64,000 nucleotides of DNA, taken from the NCBI GenBank assembly GCA_963677015.1, contig OY781533.1, positions 3,534,001 to 3,598,000 of the forward strand, written 5' to 3'. Below, piece by piece: positions 36,779-48,000 of this stretch (its first letter is position 1; the number at the start of each line of letters is the position of its first letter). A program made the translations under genes and the position numbers. The notes beneath the pieces were generated by a model. That model saw nothing but the letters and a program-made list of their open reading frames with translations, searched no databases and was not told the origin of the DNA. The stretch is from G963556115 sp963677015. GTDB taxonomy: Bacteria > Planctomycetota > SZUA-567.

Positions 36779-38073
36779 TTAACATCCTCCGGCATCATCT
36801 CCATCATAACATCACTCTTTCCCTTGGATTTACTATCCTGAATCTCAGCGATATTTGATTTTAACTCCGGCGGCAGATCCTTAACCTTCATCCCGTCCTG
36901 CAACTCAGTCGCTCCGGCAATAACGATTCTCTCACCACCTTTAAGATCACCCTGAACAATAATTGAGTCTCCGGTCATCTGGCCTACAGTTACGTGCTGC
37001 TCATGTATAACCCATGGATCTTTGGTATCATCAACAATAAAGACGCTGGGTTTCTTGCTGCCGCCAATACTGTTGACCGCCCATACCGGAAGCAGAAACT
37101 GCGGCTGTTCACCACCTTTAGGCTTTATAATCATCGTAATATTAGAGGTCATTCCCGGAAGAATGGTAACATTACTGTCTGTAGGATTCTTCGGCATGTA
37201 AAATCTTACCGAATAAGTGCGGGTACTACTTGCCGCTTCAGCAGTAAACTCCTTGATTTTTAATGGTATTTTTACATTTGGAATAGCTTCATAAGTAGCA
37301 TAAATTTCGATATCCTCAGCATTTGTCGCTCTGGCTACCAGCCATTCAGGGATATCCGCTTCAATCTCAAGAGTATTAAGATCCTGCAGACTTATTACCG
37401 GTTGCCCGGCACTTACAACCTGATAATTATCAACATATCTGATCGCAACAATACCCTTGAACGGAGCTTTAAGCACCGTATCATTACGAGCCTTCTGCGC
37501 AATATCAAGTTTTGCTTCCGCCACCTTGAAGGCCGCTACCGCCACATCAAGCTTGCTTTTAGGATCAACCTGCGCATCATAAAGCTTCTGAATTCGCGCC
37601 AGTTGTGTCTTGACATTATTATAGTCCGCTTCGGCCGCATTGAGATCATTCTGAAAATCGCGGGGATCAAGAGCTCCGATAATATCATCTTGATTGATAG
37701 TCATACCCGCCTTGACCGGCAGTTCCATCAGAGTTCCACTGACATTAAAACCAATATCAACCTGCCGGATCGCCCGGGTAGAACCTGCATACTGTACTTC
37801 AAAGTCAGCCTTGAGTTTTTTGACCAGTTCAGTCTTTACCGGATGAATCTTGACTACCGGTGCCTCAACCTTATTTCTCCGCGCTTTGACTCTTTTGGCA
37901 ATATCATAAAAAAGAAAAACAACAATAACTATAAGAAATAACCTGAACCACGGGATTCTTTTCTTACCCTCTTTTTTTTCTGGCGTTGGCGCTGGCTTCT
38001 GTTCGCTGTTCTCAGACACAACTGGAACTTCCTCAGACCCCGCAGAAGTATTGCTGTCATTCTCAGTAACCAT
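36775..38073 (-). CDS. RND efflux periplasmic adaptor (membrane fusion protein)
   Basis: A 432-residue HlyD/AcrA-type adaptor linking the permease to an outer-membrane channel. A polar cytoplasmic N-terminus of about 45 residues leads to a single membrane helix (FRLFLIVIVVFLFYDIA), so it is anchored by a helix rather than lipid. A split lipoyl domain encloses an alpha-hairpin (about 130-195, NDLNAAEADYNN to KARNDTVLKAPFKG). Beta-barrel and membrane-proximal domains follow. AGGAG lies 8 bases before the ATG and a good promoter is upstream. It is the first gene of the adaptor-permease (-LOG) unit. Confidence 0.93.
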   Translation of the reverse strand: MVTENDSNTSAGSEEVPVVSENSEQKPAPTPEKKEGKKRIPWFRLFLIVIVVFLFYDIAKRVKARRNKVEAPVVKIHPVKTELVKKLKADFEVQYAGSTRAIRQVDIGFNVSGTLMELPVKAGMTINQDDIIGALDPRDFQNDLNAAEADYNNVKTQLARIQKLYDAQVDPKSKLDVAVAAFKVAEAKLDIAQKARNDTVLKAPFKGIVAIRYVDNYQVVSAGQPVISLQDLNTLEIEADIPEWLVARATNAEDIEIYATYEAIPNVKIPLKIKEFTAEAASSTRTYSVRFYMPKNPTDSNVTILPGMTSNITMIIKPKGGEQPQFLLPVWAVNSIGGSKKPSVFIVDDTKDPWVIHEQHVTVGQMTGDSIIVQGDLKGGERIVIAGATELQDGMKVKDLPPELKSNIAEIQDSKSKGKSDVMMEMMPEDVK

Positions 38074-38135
38074 TATTTAATCTCCTGATCCGTTAATATT
38101 GCAAGCGTAGAGTAGAACTATCGTTAACTATAGTG

Positions 38136-38163
38136 ATTCTATATTCATAAAAATTTTTGTCAA
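38136..38163 (-). promoter_or_regulatory. Promoter of the efflux operon
   Basis: On the minus strand TTGACA (38163-38158) and TAGAAT (38141-38136) are separated by 16 bases, about 60 bases before the adaptor ATG. The rest of the 365-base spacer up to the mutL terminator shows nothing recognisable. Confidence 0.72.
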
Positions 38164-38406
38164 TCAAAAGACTCCCACATATCTATTTTACCCTTATTCC
38201 CGGATCTCTTTCAATTATTACGAGCTTTCGATATATACTGTTTACGCCTGATATTACTTGAAATTCCGGCAATACCGGCAATTATACAGAACAAATGACC
38301 ATAATGCAAAGACTTTAGTTTCTCCCGACAACTAAACGCCCTCCCCCACTCATAAAAAGATTTTTTCCCGGCTTACATCTGAATCAACATGTAACCAATC
38401 ACAGTA

Positions 38407-38434
38407 TAAAAAAAGCCGGCAACAACTGCCGGCT
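38407..38434 (-). terminator. Terminator of mutL
   Basis: An 8-bp GC-rich stem AGCCGGCA/TGCCGGCT with a 5-base loop runs into a T-tract on the minus strand, 5 bases after the mutL stop. Confidence 0.93.
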
Positions 38435-38438
38435 GAAT

Positions 38439-40313
38439 TCAACGCTCAAATTTATACGCTAACTCCTTCCAGGTAAACAACAGCTGAGTCGGTCTCCCAT
38501 GAGGACAGGTATACAGATCACCTGCCGCCAGCTTTGCAACCAGATCCCGGCAAAGCTCGGGACTCAGACTGGTGCCGAATAAAACCGCTGATCTACAGGC
38601 AAGAGAAGCATTAATCCGGTCGCGATATTCCTTTATCGGTGAAGAATCAATATCATTCAGAATATCACGGACCACCCGCTCAATATTATGCGGACGAATT
38701 ATATCCGGATGAGCTGTTATACTCAGAAGAGATCCCTCCAGACGCAGTTCAAAACCCGCCTCTTCAAGTACAACGACACTCTCAGTCAGCAAAGCCTTCT
38801 CCACCGCACTCAACTCAATCTCAACCGGCAGCAGCAGCCGTTGCGAATTTATACTGCTCTCTTTATTCGATAGACGATTATAATTCCAGCGCTCATGCAA
38901 AGCATGCTGATCAATCACCACAAGCCCATCCGCACTCTCGGCTATTATATACTTATTCCCGACCTGCCCGACATAGCGCAGTGAAGACTCCAGCCCGATA
39001 TCAATCTTCCCCTGTTCAGCCCCCACCTGCGCAGCAGCACCATTTGACTCCACATCCGAAGTATTGCCCTTGTTATTCACAGAGATATCCGCTCCAGTAT
39101 TACCTGTAACTCCGTCACCTGCAAATTTAGGGGAAATATCCCCGGCAATCCGATCACTGCCGGAGTTCATTCTAAAATCATACCGCTCTATGCCAGGTTT
39201 CCGACTCTCACCATATTTTCGATACTCTTCACCAAAGCTTCGGTTCCCGTTATTCTTTAAAATATATTCCTCTGCCCCCTCGCGTACCTGATCCAGCTGC
39301 CGCGCCAAACCTCTCTGAACCGAAGTGACAGAATTCCCAGAAAGTACCAAAGCTAATGCCTTGCGACAACCACCGACAAAGAGTGAATCATTTTCAAACC
39401 TTACAACCTCCTTGGTCGGATGCGCATTAACATCAACCTTCGCCGGATCGATTTCAAAAGTCAGCACCGCAAATGGATAACGTCTGGGCGGCAGATGCCC
39501 CTGATACGCATCGACAATCCCGCGATTTATCCCCGGATGCTTTATCCAGCGTTTATTGAGCAGCGTATAGATAAATTTACTGCTCCCCCGACTCTCCGGA
39601 GGCTTGCTGCAATACCCGGATATCGTCAGTTCTCCATTACTGGTAGTATAATTAACCGGCAGCAACTCCAGATTTTTACCGAAAAGATCCCGGATACGCG
39701 CCTCAAGTTCATCCCGTGCCAGCAGTTCCAGCGAAGTATTCCCGTTATTTCTGACGACAAAGGCGATACCGGGATTTCCTAGAGCGATGCGGGTAATCAT
39801 CTCATTTATCGCCCCCACCTCGGCCGCAGTACTCTTCATAAATTTGCGTCTTGCCGGTGTATTAAAGAATAAATCGTTGATTTCAACAGCAGTACCCTTT
39901 CGCGGTGAAGACGGCAACACACCTTCAACCTTTCCGCCTGCAACTTTGAGGGTATAGCCGCACTCCTCACCCTCCATCCCGGTCGAAATTGCCAATCGTG
40001 AAACTGCACCGATAGAAGGCAGAGCCTCACCCCGAAATCCCATCGTGGAAATCCGAAAAATATCCTCCACATCATGAATCTTACTGGTAGCATGCCGCTG
40101 AATAGAGAGCTCAAGATCCTCCCGGCTCATACCGCAGCCATCATCACTCACTCTGATACTGCGCATCCCGCCCTCTTCTATTTCAACCACAATCTTACCC
40201 GCTCCGGCATCGATGGCATTCTCTACCAGTTCCTTGACCGCTGAAGCCGGTCTTTCAACTACCTCACCCGCAGCTATTTTATTCTGTACAATATCCGGTA
40301 ATACTCTGATCAT
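38439..40313 (-). CDS. mutL: DNA mismatch repair protein MutL
   Basis: A 624-residue MutL. The GHKL ATPase domain is complete: IAAGEVVERPASAVKELVENAIDAGA, DDGCGM, and GFRGEALPSI. A disordered linker spans about 330-430. The C-terminal domain has DQHALHE (468-474), ACR and CPHGRP (603-608), pointing to an endonuclease-type MutL. In the consensus DQHA-x2-E-x4-E the last Glu is Asn here. ATG 40313 is chosen: GGAAG lies 6 bases upstream and family members begin in the same way; the GTG four codons earlier is less likely. mutS is not in the window. It is a single gene with its own terminator. Confidence 0.96.
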   Translation of the reverse strand: MIRVLPDIVQNKIAAGEVVERPASAVKELVENAIDAGAGKIVVEIEEGGMRSIRVSDDGCGMSREDLELSIQRHATSKIHDVEDIFRISTMGFRGEALPSIGAVSRLAISTGMEGEECGYTLKVAGGKVEGVLPSSPRKGTAVEINDLFFNTPARRKFMKSTAAEVGAINEMITRIALGNPGIAFVVRNNGNTSLELLARDELEARIRDLFGKNLELLPVNYTTSNGELTISGYCSKPPESRGSSKFIYTLLNKRWIKHPGINRGIVDAYQGHLPPRRYPFAVLTFEIDPAKVDVNAHPTKEVVRFENDSLFVGGCRKALALVLSGNSVTSVQRGLARQLDQVREGAEEYILKNNGNRSFGEEYRKYGESRKPGIERYDFRMNSGSDRIAGDISPKFAGDGVTGNTGADISVNNKGNTSDVESNGAAAQVGAEQGKIDIGLESSLRYVGQVGNKYIIAESADGLVVIDQHALHERWNYNRLSNKESSINSQRLLLPVEIELSAVEKALLTESVVVLEEAGFELRLEGSLLSITAHPDIIRPHNIERVVRDILNDIDSSPIKEYRDRINASLACRSAVLFGTSLSPELCRDLVAKLAAGDLYTCPHGRPTQLLFTWKELAYKFER

Positions 40314-40522
40314 CATATCTTCCACTGTAAATACTTTGAAAACAAATCATTAACTACATTATTTATCAGACTCTTTCCATTATAAGGATTACCGGCATAA
40401 ACACCCTATAATTATCTGTCAATTACGGGGTTTTTTCTAAATTTTATATACCGGTATTGTCGATAAGAAGTGAAGATTATAGGTCTACAAATCTAATTAA
40501 ATTATTCAAGGGATAAATCCAT

Positions 40523-43500
40523 ATGGCTGCAACAAGACTACAACTACTTATATTGCTTATAGTTACCGTATTTTCTGGTACTATGACTTTAAAAGCAGAT
40601 GAAGACTATAAATATGCTCTGGCGTTGATGAAAGAACGCAGAGAATATAAAAGTGCAGCTGAAAAATTCAATGACTATATTACAGCGAACCCTGACAGTA
40701 ATGATACACCGCGGGCTCTTTTCTATATGGCCGGCTGTCTGGCGCGACTGGGCAAGGACAGCAGTGCCGCCAGTACCTTTGAAAAACTCATCAGACTCTA
40801 TCCGCATGCGGATAGTGACCTTATCTGCCAGGCTTATGCTTACGGTGCTGATGCATACTTCAGAGCCGGTCTCTATAAAAAAGCGAGTGAGCTTTATGCC
40901 GATCTGACCCGTATCTTTCCAAATGCCAAACAGGCGGAAAGTTCACTATACTGGCAAGCAGAATGTTACAACCGCCTCGCCTCAGCTTCTGAACATAATT
41001 CGGAAAATCAATTTTACAAACAGGCTCTTAGCGGTTATGCACTACTACAGCAGCAGTATCCAACCTCACGTTATCTCCCAGATGCGCTGACCAGCGCCGG
41101 CATTCTCTCCTATAACTTTAAAGACTACCAGCAGAGTTCAGCTTTCTTCGAACTCTACAATGAAATAGATATTGAACTGGAACCGGCAAGAGAAGAACTG
41201 GTTACCTACTATTCTGCTGAAAGCCTCTACTGGCTCAAAGACTATAAAGCCGCCATGAAACGCTTTAACAAAATTATAAACAACTATCCTGCAGGAAAGT
41301 TTATCGCCGAAAGCTACTCAGGTCTCGGCTGGTGTTATTATAACACGGGTGAAATCGCCCAGGCAGCCGTGACCTTTGTCAAAGCTGCTGAAAAACTCAC
41401 CACCCAGAGTGCCGCTCTCAGTTCACACTTTGACGCAGCGGCAGCCTTTGAAGAAGCCGGCGACACAGAGAATGCAATAAAAGAATACCGGCTTGTTGTC
41501 GCTGCAGACTCACACCCAAAAAAACAGGCGGCACTGGTCAGACTCGGTATACTTGAAAAAGACAGCGGCAACCCGGATATCACCAGAATGCTCAGCCAGG
41601 CTTTTACCCCACAATCGGCTGATGCGGATAAAAATCTCTCACTTGAAGCCGGAGTACTGCTGGCGGACAAGAACTTCGCCAACGGCAATTATAATCAAGC
41701 TGTGAAAGTATTTTCTAAAATTGTTAAAATAGCTCCCGGCAGTAAATACGCTCCATATGCTCTGTACCAGCTGGCACTGGCAAATTCCAAACTTAATAAA
41801 TACCGTGAAGCCTCAACCGCGATAAAACTCTTACTGAAAAATTATCCGGATACTTCTCTCAGGCTTCAGGCAGCATATGCCATCGCAGATTATCAGGATA
41901 TTCTGGGAGCAAAGAATAAAAGTAATATTGCTTATAAATGGCTGGCCCAGGAAGCTGAGAAATGGGCTGAAACTTATATTCAGAAGCAGCAGGTGGACAA
42001 CCCGGAAAAATTCCGTAAAGATGCCGGAGATATTGCTGCAGCTTCACTGCTCAGGCTCGCTGAATCATTATACAAAGACCGGGATAATCCTAAGGCTCAA
42101 GCTGAAGCCAAGGATTATTTCAGCAGTTATATAACCCGCTATCCGGATAACCCCCGGCTGGCAGCAGCACTGCTCAGACTCGGCGAGCTCACTGAAAAGA
42201 ATAATCTGCAGATTGCGCATACTTATTTTAAGAATGCAATCGCCTCAGCCGAACGCGCTGCTGTAAACACAGCGGACGACCCTGAATTCAGCAATATCCT
42301 CATGCATTCACGATACCGATTATGCCTGAATGATATTCTGCTCTCACAACAGCAAAATGATAAAGAGAAAAAGGATCGTAATCTCGACAATGCACTCAAA
42401 AATATTGAAAGTTTCATCCGGGACTATCAGCATGACAAGACCGCTGATGACCTTTTAGCTCAATTAAAATACTACAAGTCCGAGGCTGAATATACCCTTG
42501 GAAACATTGAGGCCGCTAAGGCGGGATATGAGAAAAGCTTTCAGACAGATAAAGACTCAAAGATTGCCGATGCCGCACTTTTCTCCAGCGCCTGGATCGA
42601 TCAGCAGCAGGGAGATACTGTTTCAGCTTCCGCAAAACTCCAGCAACTGCTGAGCACTTATAATAACAGTCAATATGCTGCTAATGCATTATATATTCTG
42701 GCGGTTAACTACCGCAATCAGCATGATCTGCAAAACGCTGAAAAATATCTGCTCCAACTGCTGAGCAAATATCCGGAATCAGAATTCAAAGGAAAAGCCG
42801 GTATCGAAATGGCAAAGGTTCTGGCCGGGCAGAAACGCTATACTGAAGCTGAGAATCTACTTAAAAAATTATTGAACAATACTTCCGAAGCACCGGAAGA
42901 TGCCGATACCCTCTATACCCTGAGCTGGGTCTACTGGAATCAGCTGAGTTCACCGACTAAAGACAGACAACAGAGCGCTGAGACAGAAAAACTTTATACC
43001 GCGGTTACTGCCACTCTGGTTGAACTTCTCAATAAATATCCGGATTACAAATACTCCAGCCTGGCAAAATTCCGCCTCGGCGAAGTAGCATATCTGCAGC
43101 AGGCCTATGAAAATGCCTTATCATGGTACCGTTCACTGACCGCGGATAAATCCGAAGCACTTGCAGACAAAGCCCATTACCGGATTGCCTGGTGCTGTCT
43201 GCAGCTGGCCAAAGAAAACACCGAATATAATCAGCAGGCCTTAAATGAATTCAAACTTCTCTGTACTAACTATCCAGAGAGCACCCTACTGGCTGAAAGT
43301 GCTCTGCGGGCAGCGAAACTGCTGCGCCAGCAACAGGATTATCAGTCAGCGTTTGAGTATTATAAAAAAGCAGAAAATAATAGCCAGAAGACAGCCATAA
43401 TAATGGCTGCACGCTACGGTCAGGGAATAACTTCACTGCTGCTTGAAGAGTATACCCAGTCATTACGCCTCTTCAAAGCATACCTGCAAGATTATCCACA

Positions 43501-43888
43501 AAGCCCGCTATTGCATGAAGCCAACTGGGGAGCCGGACAGGCGGCGCTTATGCTCGGTGCCACCGCTGACGCCGCAGACTATTTCAATAAGGCAAAAGAG
43601 AAAAATTATAATGGTGAAGCTGCCGCCAAAGCCCGTTACGGACTCGGTCTGATCGCCATGCAGAATAATGATTTCAAAGAAGCACGCGAGGAATTCCGCA
43701 AGGTCGATGTCTTCCATTCCCAATGGTCTGATATCGCCGCTGAATCCCTGCTGAAAGCTGCCGAAGCCTCACGCAAACTGGGTGAAAACACTCCGGCAGA
43801 GAATGATCTTAAACGTATTCTTGATATTTATGCAAACACCCCGTCAGCTCAGAGAGCTGAAGAAATGTTACTATCGGAGGCCAAATAA
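40523..43888 (+). CDS. Large secreted TPR-repeat protein
   Basis: A 1121-residue protein with a signal peptide (cleavage near residue 26) followed entirely by tetratricopeptide-like helical repeats, including many clear units such as ALFYMAGCLARLGKDSSAASTFEKL and GLGWCYYNTGEIAQAAVTF with a Y-P turn (NYPxS/D). The arrangement resembles YbgF/CpoB and BamD, but is several times longer, forming a long superhelical scaffold, presumably in the periplasm. AAGGG precedes the ATG. Its stop codon overlaps the start of the ExbB/TolQ gene (TAATG), so it is the first gene of a four-gene operon. It may play the CpoB-like coordinator role for the motor encoded next. Confidence 0.85.
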   Translation: MAATRLQLLILLIVTVFSGTMTLKADEDYKYALALMKERREYKSAAEKFNDYITANPDSNDTPRALFYMAGCLARLGKDSSAASTFEKLIRLYPHADSDLICQAYAYGADAYFRAGLYKKASELYADLTRIFPNAKQAESSLYWQAECYNRLASASEHNSENQFYKQALSGYALLQQQYPTSRYLPDALTSAGILSYNFKDYQQSSAFFELYNEIDIELEPAREELVTYYSAESLYWLKDYKAAMKRFNKIINNYPAGKFIAESYSGLGWCYYNTGEIAQAAVTFVKAAEKLTTQSAALSSHFDAAAAFEEAGDTENAIKEYRLVVAADSHPKKQAALVRLGILEKDSGNPDITRMLSQAFTPQSADADKNLSLEAGVLLADKNFANGNYNQAVKVFSKIVKIAPGSKYAPYALYQLALANSKLNKYREASTAIKLLLKNYPDTSLRLQAAYAIADYQDILGAKNKSNIAYKWLAQEAEKWAETYIQKQQVDNPEKFRKDAGDIAAASLLRLAESLYKDRDNPKAQAEAKDYFSSYITRYPDNPRLAAALLRLGELTEKNNLQIAHTYFKNAIASAERAAVNTADDPEFSNILMHSRYRLCLNDILLSQQQNDKEKKDRNLDNALKNIESFIRDYQHDKTADDLLAQLKYYKSEAEYTLGNIEAAKAGYEKSFQTDKDSKIADAALFSSAWIDQQQGDTVSASAKLQQLLSTYNNSQYAANALYILAVNYRNQHDLQNAEKYLLQLLSKYPESEFKGKAGIEMAKVLAGQKRYTEAENLLKKLLNNTSEAPEDADTLYTLSWVYWNQLSSPTKDRQQSAETEKLYTAVTATLVELLNKYPDYKYSSLAKFRLGEVAYLQQAYENALSWYRSLTADKSEALADKAHYRIAWCCLQLAKENTEYNQQALNEFKLLCTNYPESTLLAESALRAAKLLRQQQDYQSAFEYYKKAENNSQKTAIIMAARYGQGITSLLLEEYTQSLRLFKAYLQDYPQSPLLHEANWGAGQAALMLGATADAADYFNKAKEKNYNGEAAAKARYGLGLIAMQNNDFKEAREEFRKVDVFHSQWSDIAAESLLKAAEASRKLGENTPAENDLKRILDIYANTPSAQRAEEMLLSEAK

Positions 43889-44640
43889 TGATACGCCGTC
43901 ACTATCCGCTGAAATTTATCGCCCTTATGACCCTGCTTACGCCGCTGGCAAAAGCTGCAGAGGATTCAGCCATACAGGCAGACTTTATCAGCAAGATTCT
44001 TTCCATGCTTGAAAATGGCGGAAGTCTGATGTGGGTTATGCTTCTCACTTCGGTTATAGGGCTTACCTATGCCAGCGAACGCATAATCAGTCTGCGCCTG
44101 AAAAATTATATCCGCCCCGGTTTCAGTGCTGAAATTGACTTGCTCCTTACCACCGCCGGCACAGATGAAGTTAAAGCCTTTCTACTCAGCGACAAAACCC
44201 TGAGTGCCCGCATCTTCAGCGGCATTCTCAATCGCCTTGACGGCACAAGAGAAGAGCTGGAGCGAGGAATCGACGATGACCTTTCACGTGCACTCTGGGA
44301 TGAACGTAAAAATATCAAGCCTGTCGGCCTGGTCGCAAGTATTGCACCACTGCTCGGACTTTTAGGAACGGTAATTGGAATGATTGATGCTTTCAGGCAG
44401 GCTTCGGAAAACGGCATGAACGATCCGGCGATCTTTGCCGGAGGAATATATCAGGCGCTTTATACTACCGCCTTCGGTCTTGTACTGGCGATACCATTCT
44501 TTGTCCTCTACAACTACCTGAAAACAAAATCAGAACTTATAATGAGAAAAATTGAGGATGAATCCCTGATATTTGTCGATAAAGTCAAATGCAGCACTAT
44601 TAAAATCAGTGAAGAAGAGGAGAAATCGGAGGCGGCATAA
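43888..44640 (+). CDS. ExbB/TolQ/MotA-family proton channel
   Basis: A 250-residue motor stator protein. The N-terminus looks like a cleavable signal peptide (through about residue 23, AKAAED), as in ExbB proteins of several non-proteobacterial phyla. TM1 follows at about 44-62, and the conserved block VASIAPLLGLLGTVIGMIDAF opens TM2 (about 148-170). A third helix FGLVLAIPFFVLYNYL lies at about 194-210. With ExbD it forms a pentamer-dimer motor driven by protons. GGAGG at the end of the TPR gene serves as ribosome site, and start and stop codons overlap. The C-terminus is acidic. Confidence 0.93.
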   Translation: MIRRHYPLKFIALMTLLTPLAKAAEDSAIQADFISKILSMLENGGSLMWVMLLTSVIGLTYASERIISLRLKNYIRPGFSAEIDLLLTTAGTDEVKAFLLSDKTLSARIFSGILNRLDGTREELERGIDDDLSRALWDERKNIKPVGLVASIAPLLGLLGTVIGMIDAFRQASENGMNDPAIFAGGIYQALYTTAFGLVLAIPFFVLYNYLKTKSELIMRKIEDESLIFVDKVKCSTIKISEEEEKSEAA

Positions 44641-44658
44641 ACTCCGGTAATAAATATA

Positions 44659-45069
44659 ATGCGGGCACTCAGCAAAGAAGAAGACAGTTTCGAGATACCT
44701 CTTACTCCACTCATTGATGTGGTTTTTCTACTGCTGGTATTCTTTCTGGTAGCTACCAATTTCACCAGAAAAGAGTATGACCAGCGGGTAGAACTGCCCC
44801 ATACCGGCAGCGGTAAAATCAGTGAGTATGTACAGAAAAATCTGGTACTGAATATCCATAAGGACGGCACTGTCATCGTTAACGGCAGAGTGGAGGATGA
44901 TTCCGGGCTGCCGGCAATACTTATGGACTGGAAAGAGAACAGCCCCGGCAACAGAGTTATTATCAGAAGTGACGGCAAGGTAACCTACAACAGAGTTATG
45001 GAACTGATGGGACTATGCCGCGAAACAGGAATAGAACAGGTGGATTTACCGGTTGTTAAAAAGAAATAA
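44659..45069 (+). CDS. ExbD/TolR-family motor protein
   Basis: A 136-residue protein with one membrane helix near the N-terminus containing the essential Asp20 in TPLIDVVFLLLVFFLV. A periplasmic domain of about 90 residues has the ExbD/TolR pattern (LVLNIHKDGTVIVNG, then VIIRSDGKVTYNRVMELMGLCRETGI). The Asp is the proton carrier of the ExbB-ExbD motor. It begins 18 bases after the ExbB stop and ends 4 bases before the start of the giant VWA protein gene, firmly within the operon. The ribosome site is weak. Confidence 0.93.
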   Translation: MRALSKEEDSFEIPLTPLIDVVFLLLVFFLVATNFTRKEYDQRVELPHTGSGKISEYVQKNLVLNIHKDGTVIVNGRVEDDSGLPAILMDWKENSPGNRVIIRSDGKVTYNRVMELMGLCRETGIEQVDLPVVKKK

Positions 45070-45073
45070 AATA

Positions 45074-48000
45074 ATGAAAAAATCATTTTTTTACTCTCTG
45101 GCACTTATCATTAGCGTACTGAGCATCTTCCCGCTCAGCACGCATGCTGCTGCAACCACAGTCCAAACATCTCTACTCAATACCCAGGCAGGATCCCCGT
45201 CTGACCCCAGAAATATTAAACTCAGCATTACCATGCCCGAAAGCTATGGTAAGACCGTTTTCAACACCGAAGACTTCAATGTTTTCATCTATCCGCAGGC
45301 ACTCAATATAGCTACCGGCAGAACCCCTGAATATCAGGCTCATAATATTCTGCTCTGGCAGCATAATAATCAGCTCTTTCTGGATATCCGCAAACCACCT
45401 GAGCAACGCAGCGGCGGAGCGCACACTGTATATCTGGAAATATCCAAGAACAAGCATACTATCTATCAGGAAGAACTGAAACAAAAGGTCAATTATGAAG
45501 ATGATGAGGTTGACGTTGTTCTGATTATCGACAGCAGCCTCAGTATGCACAATAATGACCCTTACCGTAACCGTCTGCGCGCGGCAAAAGCATTTGTTGA
45601 TCTTGCCCGCTCCGATAAAAGAATAAAAAATATCGGTATAATAGCCTTCAATAATAAAGCCAGAGTTATCGCCGGGCTTACCCCGGTTAGAAACAGCAGA
45701 AGACTGCATCAGGCAATTGAATCCATCAATGCCTCCGGACAGACTGATATCGGCGCCGCTCTTGAAGCCGGATATGAAATTATCAGTGAAGCGCCGAGCA
45801 GACGTACCGCCGCAGTACTCCTTACTGACGGCAGAAACGAATCCAGCACTTATCAGAATCAGCATGACTTCTTTGCAAAGAAGCATATTCCAGTATACAG
45901 TATCGGACTATCTGTAAATGCCGACACCCGACTGCTCAGAGAGATATCAGAAACAACCGGCGGAGAATTCTATAAAGCCGTCAGCAACAGTGAACTGCTC
46001 GGTATCTATCAGCGTATAGCTTCAGTCATCAGCCGCCGCGAAGTTATCTTCAGCCGCCGGATTCCATATACCAAGAAAAAAATAAGCATCCCGGTCGATA
46101 ATTCAATTAAAGACATCAGCTTTATGCTTGATGCCGGATTGAGCGAAGTTATCTTCAAACTTACCTCACCGGAAGGCAAAGAGTACACTGTCACCCCGAT
46201 AAAAGATGCTAATTTCTCAGAAATCAGAATTAATAAACCGGAAGCGGGATTATGGACTGCACGAATCAGTAATCGTGCTTCTAAAAAACCATTGGAGCTG
46301 AATGTAACCGGCGATACAGCACTGTACCTTGATTCATTCCCGCCGCTGCAGACAGCTGATGCAGTCTGGCTCAGCAGTACTCTGGCGGATAATGGCAACC
46401 CCATTACCAATGCCAATGTTCAGGTTATGTCTAAACGCGGTCGTCTCAAACTTTATGATGACGGCAAACACAATGATAATGCTGCCGAGGACGGCGTATA
46501 TACCTGTAAAATACCGCTTGAAACCGAGATGGATCTTGATCTGCTGCTGCGAGCCTGGGGCTCGAAGAAAGAACCGTATATCCGTCAGACCGATGCCGGA
46601 ACACTCAGAAGAAAGATTATTGAGGTCAAAGCACCAACAGTAAATTATCATCTCTACAGCGACTCAAAAGCAGAATTCCCTGCGTCCTACGCCGGTGAAG
46701 AAGTCGATTGTATGGTTGATCTTACGTACTCGGGTACACCACGTGAACTGAATGCGGCATTTACCCCGTTAAAAAATAATGTCTATACCATAGATACTGA
46801 TAATCTCCAGCTTTGCACCGAGAAAATCAGTTCCGGAAACAACAAAATTATGCTCAAACTGCATATACCGGATATTATGCCAGAAGGAACTTATGCGGGT
46901 AACGTACAGTTAAGCACCCCTGAAACCGAGATTACCCTCCCGGTAAATGTCACTATAACCGATCCCGAACTTACTTTGAGTACCGAAAATTTAAAACTCG
47001 GATACCTGAAAAAGAATAGTGAACAAGAGTGCAGTCTCAGACTGAGCCTTGAATCCGCTCAACCCCGAACTGTTGATATTGAAGCAGAAAACCATGATTT
47101 TAAAGTAAACTATACACCGCAGCAGATTACTCCCGGAAAAGCAGCAGAGATAAAGTTCAGCTTTATCAGCAATGATCTTAATATCGGTGAATACCAGCAG
47201 CAGAATCTGAAAATCAGAGCGGGTAATCTTGAAAAAACGCTAACAATCAGCTACAGCATAGCTCCGGTTGGCAAAAAGCGGGAAATTATTTCAATGACTC
47301 ATGAAATGTCTCTGCCTGAGCTGAGTCATCGTATCACCACTTCGTTACCGGCACATGAAATGCTGGTGCCACAGCCGCTGCCACCGGCAACAGAAACACC
47401 AGAAAAACCTGATACTATTGAAAACAAAGTACAAGCCGTAAAGGAACTGCCGACAATTACCCCGGAAGTTGCCCAGGAAGCAGCAGCCGTCACCGATTCC
47501 GTGACCAAAAGCAGCACCTATGACCCTCAAGAAGCTGGACTACTGGTTATACTGATCATTGTAGGAACACTGGCTCTGGGTATCATACTCCTTATATTAC
47601 GAAAACTTACCAGTAAGAGGATGCTGCGTTTTGCTCTCTTGTCAGCAACTCTGCATCTGCCGCTTATAGCTGTTATCGCCAGCTACATCATTGTTACCGG
47701 CACACATGAAGCACGGTATAAAACAAAAACCACTGTAAATGTGGTTGCCGTAACTGCCGGTGAGGATTCAGGATATATCTCTGCTAACAGCACCATTCTG
47801 AAAACTTTTAATAATGACCACCTCCCTGTGGATAAGGAATACACCCCAATTGATAACACCGCTACAGCAATGATCGAAGATACTGCTGATACTTTAATTG
47901 ATAATACAGATTCAGAACCTCTAAACAGTCAAGACACAACCAAGATTGCAAAGGTAAATATTATCCCTGCTGCGCTATCTCAGCCGGAAATTACCACCCC

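Noticed and set aside
44514..44978. 154-codon minus-strand frame opposite exbB/exbD
   Set aside because: Antisense shadow of two clear motor genes; its Ser/Leu-rich sequence mirrors their codons.
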